NCBI GenBank assembly: GCA_937926875.1
Contig: CALBAX010000138.1
Location: 1-6,350, forward strand
From: an uncultured Desulfovibrio sp.
GTDB lineage: Bacteria; Desulfobacterota; Desulfovibrionia; Desulfovibrionales; Desulfovibrionaceae
DNA length: 6,350 bases
Direction of reading: 5' to 3'
Below are positions 1 through 5,630 of the stretch, piece after piece. The translations under genes were made by a program, and so were the position numbers. Position 1 is the first letter of the stretch, and every line of letters begins with the position of its first letter. A model generated the notes under the pieces. It was not told the DNA's origin, made no database searches, and saw only the letters and a list, made by a program, of their open reading frames with translations.

Positions 1-742
1 CCGCCAGCAGGGCATATTTTTTGACCATCTTCCAGACATACTGGCGGCTCAGGCCCTTGCCGGAACGATTGAGGAAAAGATAGCGGCTCTGGGGCGAAAA
101 GTCGTCACGCCAGAAGGACAACCACTGCTGCAACAAATCGAGCACCAGGGAATGGAGCGGCACCAGCCTGTCCTTGGCCCCCTTGCCCGACACCAGCACC
201 AGTCCCCGCTGCATGTCCACATCTGCCACCAGCAGGTTACAGACCTCCGAGACGCGCAGGCCCGCCGCATAGAGCATCTCCAGCAGGCAGCGGTCACGTC
301 GGCCGCATTTCTCGCGCATGTCCGGCAGTTGCAGCAGGCGCTCCATCTCGGCCCTGCTCAGGACTTCCGGCAGGTACTGGGGCAGACGGGGGCTTTCCAG
401 CAGGCTGGCGGGATTGCTCTCCAGCAGGCCTTCTTCCACCGTATACTCGAAAAAGCCCCGCAATGCCGACAAACGCCTGGCCAGCGTACGTCCCGCATTC
501 TTTCTGGCCCGCAACCAGGCCAGATACAAAAACAGGTCATGCTCATCAAGGCTGCTCTTGGCCCCGGCGTCCAGCTCGTCGAGGAAAAGGAAAAAATTTT
601 CCGCATCCTGCCGGTACGAGACCACCGTACGCATGGAAAGGCCCCGCTGGGCCAGCAGGTATTCCCCCCAGGCCGGGATCTGTTTTTTCAGGATCTGCAG
701 GGAGCGTCCCGTCGTCTCAGGCAATGCACTTTTTTCCGTCAT
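1..742 (-). CDS. xerD: Site-specific tyrosine recombinase XerD-like, C-terminus cut off by window edge
   Basis: Xer recombinases resolve chromosome dimers at dif sites by strand exchange in the cytoplasm. The visible 247 residues begin at ATG 742. They contain an N-terminal SAM-like core-binding domain (about residues 20-105), the linker SPRLPQYLPEVLS, and the start of the catalytic domain. Catalytic Arg I is R163 in GLRVSE, and the beta-hairpin lysine is K187 in GKGAKDRLVP; the Arg-to-Lys spacing of 24 equals that of E. coli XerD. The remaining HxxR, His/Trp and Tyr nucleophile lie beyond position 1, as expected for a family of about 300 residues. The linker and FLNRSGKGLSRQ stretch look more like XerD than XerC, but a related integrase is possible. 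An upstream ATG pair at 750/747 runs into TGA, so 742 is the first usable ATG; its ribosome site is poor. folK is divergent, 75 bp away. Confidence 0.82.
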   Translation of the reverse strand, partial: MTEKSALPETTGRSLQILKKQIPAWGEYLLAQRGLSMRTVVSYRQDAENFFLFLDELDAGAKSSLDEHDLFLYLAWLRARKNAGRTLARRLSALRGFFEYTVEEGLLESNPASLLESPRLPQYLPEVLSRAEMERLLQLPDMREKCGRRDRCLLEMLYAAGLRVSEVCNLLVADVDMQRGLVLVSGKGAKDRLVPLHSLVLDLLQQWLSFWRDDFSPQSRYLFLNRSGKGLSRQYVWKMVKKYALLA

Positions 743-817
743 GTCATCATGCTAGCTGCCTTGGACGGATTGGGCAAGATTTTTGACAGCATCCGGGCAA
801 ATGTCTACAAGGGGGCC

Positions 818-1330
818 ATGACTGCACCGACCATCACCGTTTTTGTCTGTCTGGGCTCCAATACTCCCGATGCCGCGCATATGCTCGCCCTGGCCGTGGA
901 ACGGCTGCGTGCCCTGCCCCGCGCCCGGGTGGATGCGCTCTCCGGCGTCTACCTGACCGAACCGCAGGACTATGCGGACCAGCCCTGGTTCCACAATCAG
1001 GTCGTCCGCATGGAACTGGATGCCGACTGGACCCCGCAAAGCTTTGTCCAGGCATTGCTGGCAGAGGAAAAACTCCTGGGCAGACAGCGCAGCAGCGATC
1101 CTGCCCTGCGCTTCGGGCCACGCTGCATCGACATGGATCTGCTGCTCTTTGGAGACATCCGGTGCGACGCGCCGGAAAGCATCGTCCCCCATCCGCGCAT
1201 GTGCCAGAGGGCCTTCGTCCTCATCCCCCTTTGTGATGTGGGCGCCGCCTGCCGCATCCACGGCCGCACCCCGGCGCAATGGCTGACCGAACTCAAGTAC
1301 CGACGGGCAGGTCAGAGAATTTTTCAGTGA
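818..1330 (+). CDS. folK: 6-hydroxymethyl-7,8-dihydropterin pyrophosphokinase (HPPK)
   Basis: The enzyme transfers pyrophosphate from ATP to 6-hydroxymethyl-7,8-dihydropterin, the step before dihydropteroate synthase in cytoplasmic folate synthesis. The 170-residue product (E. coli 159) shows the N-terminal CLGSN motif at 11-15, FHNQVV at 58-63, LLGR at 86-89, the family signature RFGPRCIDMDLLLFGD at 98-113 with Mg-binding D105 and D107, and PHPRMCQRAFVLIPL at 124-138. Met replaces the usual Leu/Ile/Val between the two aspartates, which is conservative. The start at 818 leaves the usual few residues before GSN and follows an AAGGGGG run at 809-815 (spacing short). The frame stays open far upstream, but that part is antisense to xerD. 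TTGACA (783-788) and TACAAG (806-811), 17 bp apart, resemble a promoter but would start transcription almost on the ATG. The next gene lies 79 nt downstream without a visible terminator, so the two may be cotranscribed. Confidence 0.95.
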   Translation: MTAPTITVFVCLGSNTPDAAHMLALAVERLRALPRARVDALSGVYLTEPQDYADQPWFHNQVVRMELDADWTPQSFVQALLAEEKLLGRQRSSDPALRFGPRCIDMDLLLFGDIRCDAPESIVPHPRMCQRAFVLIPLCDVGAACRIHGRTPAQWLTELKYRRAGQRIFQ

Positions 1331-1409
1331 CGCGCAAAAACTCTTATGCTATCTTGGGTTGCGATAAAGAATGAGACCCTGCTCTATGCAGGAGAAGGAG
1401 AACGACCAT

Positions 1410-1703
1410 ATGTGGAAATGGCTTGTGCTGGGTCTGGCCGTTTACGTCCTGTACCGACTGTTTGCCAATGACTTTCTGAAGAAGAAAAAGGAAAACGCCG
1501 AAGACCAGGCCGCAGAAGTCGAGCGCAAGGTCGCTGCCGGCGAAATGGTCAAAGACCCTGAATGCGGCACCTATGTCTCGGTGGACGGCAATATCTCCGT
1601 GCGCGACGGCGACAAGGTCTACCGTTTCTGTAGCTACGAATGCCGTGACAAATTCCTGGAACGCCTCCAGGAAGGCGGTCGCGAACTCCCGCCCCGCGAC
1701 TAA
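1410..1703 (+). CDS. Small membrane-anchored TRASH/YHS-like metal-binding protein
   Basis: A 97-residue protein of unproven function. Residues about 3-18 (WKWLVLGLAVYVLYRL) form one N-terminal membrane segment with no clear cleavage site, followed by KKKK and a charged, probably helical stretch (24-48). The C-terminal part has DPECGTYV at 49-56 and FCSYECRDKFL at 73-83. Cysteines 52, 74 and 78 give C-X21-C-X3-C, which fits the TRASH metal-binding motif (C-X19-22-C-X3-C) and resembles YHS domains. Positive-inside charge suggests the domain faces the cytoplasm. The start is well supported by GGAGAAGGAG at 1391-1400, 9 nt before ATG; an upstream in-frame ATG at 1371 lacks this. A strong terminator follows 18 nt after the stop. 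It converges on the nickel operon, which may hint at metal sensing or handling, but position is the only link. PP0621-type small zinc-ribbon-like proteins are an alternative family label. Confidence 0.87.
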   Translation: MWKWLVLGLAVYVLYRLFANDFLKKKKENAEDQAAEVERKVAAGEMVKDPECGTYVSVDGNISVRDGDKVYRFCSYECRDKFLERLQEGGRELPPRD

Positions 1704-1721
1704 CGGATTTTCATTCCGGCC

Positions 1722-1755
1722 AAAAAGCCCGTCTCGTACGGGCTTTTTCTTTTTA
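1722..1755 (+). terminator. Intrinsic terminator after the TRASH gene, probably bidirectional
   Basis: Left arm AAAAAGCCCG (1722-1731) pairs with CGGGCTTTTT (1739-1748) as a perfect 10-bp stem around a 7-nt loop. On the plus strand the T-run continues to about 1754, ending the folK/TRASH transcript. Read from the minus strand, the stem also ends in five T residues, so it can back up termination of the nikO-side transcript. Confidence 0.9.
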
Positions 1756-1820
1756 TACGAAGCGTCGTCGTGTCCGGCAGCGCTCACGATACCGCGCGTT
1801 CCGACGGCAGCCTCCAGACA

Positions 1821-1861
1821 GGAACTGCCCGGGGCCCGATCGTGGCGCTCCGGGCAGTTCC
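1821..1861 (-). terminator. GC-rich hairpin just past the nikO stop, end of nickel operon
   Basis: GGAACTGCCCGG (1821-1832) and CCGGGCAGTTCC (1850-1861) are perfect 12-bp inverted repeats around a 17-nt loop. The stem begins 3 nt past the nikO stop codon. No T-run follows on either strand, so it is not a classical terminator by itself; it may protect the 3' end of the mRNA or act with the T-rich stem at 1722-1748. The type call is tentative. Confidence 0.5.
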
Positions 1862-1864
1862 CCT

Positions 1865-2626
1865 TCAATCCGCCATGGGGAGATGCCAGTGCGGCTCCCC
1901 GCCCAGCGGGTGGACATGCTCGTGACTGTGGCGGACGTCCGGTGCGCAAGCCAGCAGGCGCCCTTCACGGATCGTCCGGTATTCCCCGCAGACCCGGGAA
2001 AGGAAGTCCCAGTCATGGGAAATGACCATCCGGGCCGTGGGCAAGTCGCACAAGATATCGATGAGCCGCTGTCGGGCCTTCTGATCCAGGTCATTGGTGG
2101 GTTCGTCCAGCAACAGGGCCTCCGGCTCCATGGCCAGCACCGTGGCCAGTGCCACCAGTTTTTTTTCTCCGCCCGACAGGTGGTGTGTCAGACGCTGCTC
2201 AAAACCGGACAGCCCCAGACGCTGCAGCGTGGCCCGGGCCTGTTCCCCTGCTTCCGCTGCTGAAAAGCCCAGATTGAGCGGTCCGAAGGCGACATCCTCC
2301 AGTACCGTAGGAAAAAAGAGCTGATCCTCGGCATGCTGGAGCACAAAACCTACCTTGCAGCGTAGGGCATGGAATCCCTTTTCATCATGCAGGATCTTCC
2401 CGTGGAAGCGGACCAGCCCCTTACTGGGCCGTACCAAGCCGGTGATACAGCGAAACAGGGTCGTCTTGCCGCTGCCGTTGGGCCCGTAAAGGCCTATCCG
2501 CTGTCCGGGGGCCAGGGCGAACGAGACATCTTGCAGGACACGGCGCGGCCCACGCGCGCCCGCATAGATCACCTCCACCTGTTCCAGGCTGAAAATATTT
2601 CCCTCAACGCTCACCGACCCGATCAC
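1865..2626 (-). CDS. nikO: Nickel (or cobalt) ECF transporter ATP-binding protein with His-rich tail
   Basis: ATPase subunit of the ECF-type importer, also annotated CbiO/EcfA; it sits on the cytoplasmic face and drives NikM/NikQ. The 253-residue chain has Walker A GPNGSGKT at 48-55, the Q-loop at Q97 in VLQHAEDQLF, ABC signature LSGGE at 150-154, Walker B LLLDEP at 171-176, D-loop at 178-181 and switch His H204 in ISHD. The ABC fold is complete. After residue 230 comes an extra tail with six histidines in 16 residues (H233, 235, 237, 239, 246, 248), a plausible metal-binding segment. The start codon is GTG at 2626, overlapping the nikQ stop by 4 nt (GTGA), with GGAGGGA about 10 nt upstream in nikQ; this implies translational coupling. 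Last gene of the operon, with one ATPase gene, so it likely works as a homodimer. Confidence 0.93.
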   Translation of the reverse strand: MIGSVSVEGNIFSLEQVEVIYAGARGPRRVLQDVSFALAPGQRIGLYGPNGSGKTTLFRCITGLVRPSKGLVRFHGKILHDEKGFHALRCKVGFVLQHAEDQLFFPTVLEDVAFGPLNLGFSAAEAGEQARATLQRLGLSGFEQRLTHHLSGGEKKLVALATVLAMEPEALLLDEPTNDLDQKARQRLIDILCDLPTARMVISHDWDFLSRVCGEYRTIREGRLLACAPDVRHSHEHVHPLGGEPHWHLPMAD

Positions 2627-3381
2627 AGGATGCTCCCTCCCGCTTCAATCCACAGGACGCAGGCCAGGCAGGACGCCGTGGCCAGTGCAAAGCACACATC
2701 CACCGGACGCAGGCAAAAGCTGTCCAGTGAATGGAAACGTCCCGAAAAACCACGCAGCCGCATGGCCTCGTGCGTACGCTGGGCTCGGTCATGGCTGCGC
2801 ACCAGCAGCAGCCCCACCAGGGAGGCCACGGTCTTGTAGGTATGCATGTTCGTACGCGGCTGGAACCCGCGCAGGCGGGCCGCCGTCATCAGCTCCTGCC
2901 ATTCCCCGGCCAGCAGATGGATATAGCGGCCGGTGAACAGGAAGAGGAAGACCAGCTTGTCAGGACAGCCCAGACGCTCCAGGGCATGCGCCAGTGTCGC
3001 GGCGGGCAACGTGGCCACCAGAGAAAGGAAAACACAGGCGATGGCATTGGACTTGAGCGTCACCAGCAGGGAAAGGTACAGACCTTCTCTGCTGATCTGG
3101 ATGAAATGCCATTGCCAGACCACTGTTCCGGGCGTCGTCCAAGGCGTGACCAGCCACAGGAACAGGATGAACATGTTGACAGCCGCCAGGCGCCGCCACA
3201 AGGGCCTTAGAGGGGCCCTTGCCAGCCCCAGCAACACACAGCCCAGCCCCAGGCCCAGACAGCAGGCCGTCACCTGCTGCAACAGGGCCAGGGTCACCGC
3301 CAGCAGCACCGCCAGCAGCACGCGCGCACGCGGGTCGATTTGCTGGATGAAGGAATCCCGGACAAAAGGCTGTTCGAACAT
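2623..3381 (-). CDS. nikQ: Nickel (or cobalt) ECF transporter transmembrane coupling subunit, EcfT/CbiQ family
   Basis: This membrane subunit links ATP hydrolysis by NikO to the substrate subunit NikM. The 252 residues include the conserved N-terminal IDPRAR (15-20) and hydrophobic spans at about 20-53, 66-80, 100-125, 141-157 and 226-245. The two coupling-helix motifs that contact the ATPase are ARLRGF at 168-173 and AMRLRGF at 206-212, both with the family's Ala-x-x-Gly-type core (Ala, Arg, Gly). Length is normal for CbiQ/NikQ. The start at ATG 3381 lies 9 nt after the nikL stop and has no clear Shine-Dalgarno sequence, so translation probably depends on ribosomes finishing nikL. The stop overlaps the nikO GTG start. 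The C-terminus looks intact. Confidence 0.93.
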   Translation of the reverse strand: MFEQPFVRDSFIQQIDPRARVLLAVLLAVTLALLQQVTACCLGLGLGCVLLGLARAPLRPLWRRLAAVNMFILFLWLVTPWTTPGTVVWQWHFIQISREGLYLSLLVTLKSNAIACVFLSLVATLPAATLAHALERLGCPDKLVFLFLFTGRYIHLLAGEWQELMTAARLRGFQPRTNMHTYKTVASLVGLLLVRSHDRAQRTHEAMRLRGFSGRFHSLDSFCLRPVDVCFALATASCLACVLWIEAGGSIL

Positions 3382-3390
3382 TGGATCATG

Positions 3391-4053
3391 CTAAGGCCGA
3401 CGCCGGGAAAAGTACAGCCCGATGCCCACCAGGCCCATGATCCAGCCCAGCCCGCCCACGATGTCCTGCAGGGTAGGCTCTGTTTCATTACGGGCAGCAA
3501 GGGCTCGGCGCAAAGGGGCCAGATGCCGGTCCAAGGCAGCATCGACGATCGTTTCCACTTCCTTGCGGCTCAAGCTCAGGCCGTCCTTCGTTCCAGCCGA
3601 AGTGAAGGCTCCACTTTCCTCGCTCTCTGCGGTCTGCCCTGCGCCAGGGGACACGATCCTGCCCTCTGTCCCAGGAGCTGTCGCAGCCGTCCCGGCAGGC
3701 AGAAGACTGGAAAATTCGGCGGCATCCATATGCCACTCGTTCTGATGGCCTTCTCCGGCCACGATGCGGATGCGCAGTCCGTGCCCCTGGCGGACGGCCT
3801 CGGGGACCGGGAAGGCGAACGCCCCTTGTTTGTCCGTTCTGCCCTGCAGCAGTTCTGCACCGGTCTGCGCGTCAAAGACGATGACCGTCCCCTGCTGTAC
3901 CGGCGAATCCCGGCGGAAAGAGCATTCCACCCGCACGGTCCCCCCTTCCAGCCAGGCGAAGATATTGACCCGATGCGCCTGCGCGACATCGGTACAGGCA
4001 AGGAGCAGCATCAGGCACAGGCTCCCCGCACAGATCCTTGTATGAACGTTCAT
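3391..4053 (-). CDS. nikL: Nickel ECF transporter accessory protein NikL (CbiL-like), exported and C-terminally anchored
   Basis: NikL is known as an extra component of NikK/NikL-type nickel importers, thought to stand in for NikN. The 220 residues start with a signal peptide (hydrophobic core about 9-20, likely cleavage VAQA|HRVN after residue 26), so the mature protein begins with His27. A lipobox is unlikely because C20 is followed by TD, although LLLAC is suggestive. Residues 27-110 match the family pattern: HRVNIFAWLEGGTV, a carboxypeptidase-regulatory-like beta fold with TDKQGAF (73-79), and AGEGHQNEWHM (99-109). A Gly/Ala/Thr/Glu linker (about 119-160), a charged helix (162-188) and one membrane span near the C-terminus (about 197-214, then RRR) follow. 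The ATG at 4053 overlaps the nikM stop by 4 nt and has GGAGG just upstream. The frame is open upstream to about 4467, but only as antiframe of nikM. Confidence 0.85.
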   Translation of the reverse strand: MNVHTRICAGSLCLMLLLACTDVAQAHRVNIFAWLEGGTVRVECSFRRDSPVQQGTVIVFDAQTGAELLQGRTDKQGAFAFPVPEAVRQGHGLRIRIVAGEGHQNEWHMDAAEFSSLLPAGTAATAPGTEGRIVSPGAGQTAESEESGAFTSAGTKDGLSLSRKEVETIVDAALDRHLAPLRRALAARNETEPTLQDIVGGLGWIMGLVGIGLYFSRRRP

Positions 4054-4688
4054 GCATCCTCCTGTCCGTCGGCCGGCTGTACCGGGGGCATGCCCAGCAG
4101 CTCCGGGCGCACACGCATGATGAAGGAGACCGTGAACATGGTAACCAGCCCTTCCACCAGCATGACCGGCAAATGTGCCAGCAACAAAAGCCGCGCGGCC
4201 AGCCAAAAGCCTTCGTCCGTAAAAGCCAGGGCCAGCGCCGTCAACATGGCAGCCAGCGCCACCCCCAGGGCCCCGCCCATAAAGGCGCCCGCGCGTACCC
4301 CCCCCATGCCGGGGCATAGGTGACAGACGGCCCGGAACACATACCAGGAGGCCACAGCGGCAAAACCCATCGTAAAAGCGTTGACCCCCAGCACCGTGAT
4401 GCCGCCGAACTGAAAAAGAAGGGCCTGGAGCAGCAGAGCCACCAGGATGGATGGGAAGGCCGCCCACCCCAAGAGGACCCCCACGAGCCCATTCATTACC
4501 AAATGAGCGCTGGACAGTCCCACCGGCACATGGATAAGTGAGGCCACAAAGAAGGCGGCCGAGAGGATCCCCACAGCCACCAGACGGTCATACTCCAGCT
4601 TGCGCAAGCCCAGTGCTGTCCCCGCCAGGGTCAGGACAGCGCCGCCTCCCAATATGGCAGGAGAAAGGACACCTTCTGCAATATGCAT
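4050..4688 (-). CDS. nikM: Nickel (or cobalt) ECF transporter substrate-specific subunit NikM/CbiM
   Basis: Integral membrane S-component that binds the metal ion. I choose ATG 4688 (212 residues) over the adjoining ATG 4691, because it restores the family's Met-His N-terminus (MHIAEGVLSP), in which the amino end and His2 hold Ni(II), and because AAGGA at 4695-4699 then has 6-nt spacing rather than 3. Other family blocks are HVPVGLSSAHLVMNGLVGVLLG (His62 of AHL is the expected further ligand) at about 53-74 and FGGITVLGVNAFTMGF at about 94-109. Six or seven hydrophobic spans are visible, ending near residue 192, with a short polar tail. The length is close to CbiM/NikM proteins lacking a C-terminal fusion. 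There is no NikN gene; nikK and nikL flank it, which favours nickel over cobalt by gene context. Confidence 0.92.
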   Translation of the reverse strand: MHIAEGVLSPAILGGGAVLTLAGTALGLRKLEYDRLVAVGILSAAFFVASLIHVPVGLSSAHLVMNGLVGVLLGWAAFPSILVALLLQALLFQFGGITVLGVNAFTMGFAAVASWYVFRAVCHLCPGMGGVRAGAFMGGALGVALAAMLTALALAFTDEGFWLAARLLLLAHLPVMLVEGLVTMFTVSFIMRVRPELLGMPPVQPADGQEDA

Positions 4689-4694
4689 CATTTT

Positions 4695-4699
4695 TCCTT
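4695..4699 (-). promoter_or_regulatory. Ribosome binding site deciding the nikM start
   Basis: On the minus strand AAGGA lies 6 nt before ATG 4688 and only 3 nt before ATG 4691. It begins directly at the foot of the 4700-4727 hairpin, so folding could affect access to it. Confidence 0.65.
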
Positions 4700-4727
4700 C
4701 ACGGCAGCGGACGGATCCGCTGCCGTG
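4700..4727 (-). promoter_or_regulatory. Perfect 12-bp hairpin between nikK and nikM
   Basis: CACGGCAGCGGA and TCCGCTGCCGTG (4700-4711 and 4716-4727) are exact inverted repeats with a 4-nt loop. The structure fills half of the 56-nt gap between nikK and nikM. No T-run follows, so full termination is unlikely. It could stabilise the nikK mRNA, mark a processing point, or tune nikM translation, since it abuts the ribosome site. This would let the periplasmic protein be made in excess over the membrane subunits. Confidence 0.7.
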
Positions 4728-4744
4728 CTGACATCAGTCTGCGC

Positions 4745-5515
4745 CTATTTCTTCAGAGGCGCTGTGAATTCCATCCAGATCACCGCTCCCAGCTCCACAT
4801 CCTTGGGCGAGCCCTGGTGATCCATCTTTTCCTTGGACGTATTCAGGGCAGCAAAACCCCACCAGCCTGCCCAGGGGACACTGTACGTGAAGACGCCGTT
4901 CTCGTCAGCCTTGATGACCTGGGTCGTGAAATAAACATTGGGGATCGTGTAGGCATCATCACGATTGTAGTACTCCACCTCCACCACAGCACCAGGCACA
5001 GGCTTGCCGTCCAGCAACACGCGGCCCTGGAAGACATTGCCGCTGTAATTGGCAAAGGGACGGGTCAGGGGAACGATCTCCGTTTTCAGGCCCAAAGGAG
5101 CATCCCAGCCCTCTTCCTCACCAAAGGCCGCCACCACGGTCTTGGTATAGTGGATGATGAAGCAGTCTTCAGCAGGCTCGAAATAGGGCGCGGGCTCCAT
5201 GGCAAACTGATACACACCAGGACGCGTGACGGTGTAAGCAGCCCGCCAGGCCTGATGCCCCATGATGGAGACAGGCTTGAGCAGCGCCTTGAGATCTTCT
5301 GTCTTTCCGTCCATCGTAACGGTCAGGGACTTGGGCTGCTGCATATCCATGCCCTGCATCTCCATGGGATGCGAGAATGAGATATCCAGCGCCAGGGACG
5401 CTTCTTTCTTTTCCGTCACCGTCGAGGACGACGGGATGATCATGCCAAAATGGGCTTCAGCCTGGCCAGTGAAGCAGACAAGCAGGGCAAATACCGTGCA
5501 CGCTTTCTTCCACAT
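4745..5515 (-). CDS. nikK: Periplasmic nickel-uptake accessory protein NikK (DUF4198-like)
   Basis: First gene of the nickel operon. The 256-residue product has a signal peptide (MWKK, hydrophobic core about 6-16, cleavage likely at AEA|HF after residue 21), giving a mature N-terminal histidine. It then shows the pattern of DUF4198 proteins: AHFGMIIPSSSTV (21-33), a beta-rich first half with FIIHYTKTVVAA (119-130), and a second Ig/CNA-B-like half, FQGRVLLDGKPVPGAVVEVEYYN (about 162-184) to the end. A stretch at 49-61 holds one His and four Met (HPMEMQGMDMQQP), a possible soft-metal site. No membrane anchor is seen beyond the signal, so it is probably free in the periplasm. ATG 5515 has AAGGAG at 5524-5529 with 8-nt spacing; the in-frame ATG 11 codons earlier would spoil the signal peptide start. 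Role as metal capture or as a NikN substitute is inferred from family context. Confidence 0.87.
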   Translation of the reverse strand: MWKKACTVFALLVCFTGQAEAHFGMIIPSSSTVTEKKEASLALDISFSHPMEMQGMDMQQPKSLTVTMDGKTEDLKALLKPVSIMGHQAWRAAYTVTRPGVYQFAMEPAPYFEPAEDCFIIHYTKTVVAAFGEEEGWDAPLGLKTEIVPLTRPFANYSGNVFQGRVLLDGKPVPGAVVEVEYYNRDDAYTIPNVYFTTQVIKADENGVFTYSVPWAGWWGFAALNTSKEKMDHQGSPKDVELGAVIWMEFTAPLKK

Positions 5516-5579
5516 GCTGCGTTCTCCTTGAGATTCGTGAGGTGGCAATCCGCAACAACTGTCGTTCGGATGCCCATGA

Positions 5580-5586
5580 GTAACAC
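5580..5586 (-). promoter_or_regulatory. Possible NikR half-site near the predicted transcription start
   Basis: The minus strand reads GTGTTAC, which equals one arm of the NikR operator proposed for Desulfovibrio (GTGTTAC, 13-14 nt, GTAACAC, from memory of comparative work by Rodionov and colleagues). The partner arm is not present at the right distance; the best match is GAACGAC, 12 nt downstream, with 4 of 7 bases. Its place at the predicted start site would suit repression by nickel-loaded NikR, but a 7-base match alone is weak. Confidence 0.25.
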
Positions 5587-5590
5587 GTTT

Positions 5591-5619
5591 TTTAAAAAAA
5601 TAGCAATATTAAAAATCAA
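5591..5619 (-). promoter_or_regulatory. Candidate sigma70-type promoter for the nickel operon
   Basis: On the minus strand TTGATT (5614-5619) and TTTAAA (5591-5596) are 17 bp apart, each matching 4 of 6 consensus bases, inside an AT-rich island (5587-5620) that stands out from its surroundings. Transcription would begin near 5584, leaving a leader of about 70 nt before nikK. Other hexamer pairings in this AT-rich stretch are possible. Confidence 0.4.
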
Positions 5620-5630
5620 TGGTCTCATCC

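Noticed and set aside
152..817. Long plus-strand open frame joined upstream of folK, giving a 392-residue product
   Set aside because: It is antisense to xerD, has no family resemblance before the GSN region, and the ribosome-site-like AAGGGGG lies just before 818. A high-GC shadow frame.
3298..3322. Tandem-looking GCCAGCAGCAC units within nikQ
   Set aside because: They encode the repeated LLAVLLAV of the first membrane helix; coding sequence explains them.
3340..4323. 327-residue plus-strand open frame antisense to nikL and nikM
   Set aside because: No ribosome site, low-complexity Ser/Pro/Arg composition, and the opposite strand carries clear family motifs.
4054..4467. N-terminal extension of nikL to 358 residues
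   Set aside because: It overlaps nikM in another frame and encodes Gly/Arg/Pro-rich shadow sequence. The signal peptide begins at 4053, with GGAGG just upstream.
4538..5380. 280-residue plus-strand open frame antisense to nikK
   Set aside because: Shadow of nikK; no recognisable domain, and the opposite frame has a signal peptide and DUF4198 features.
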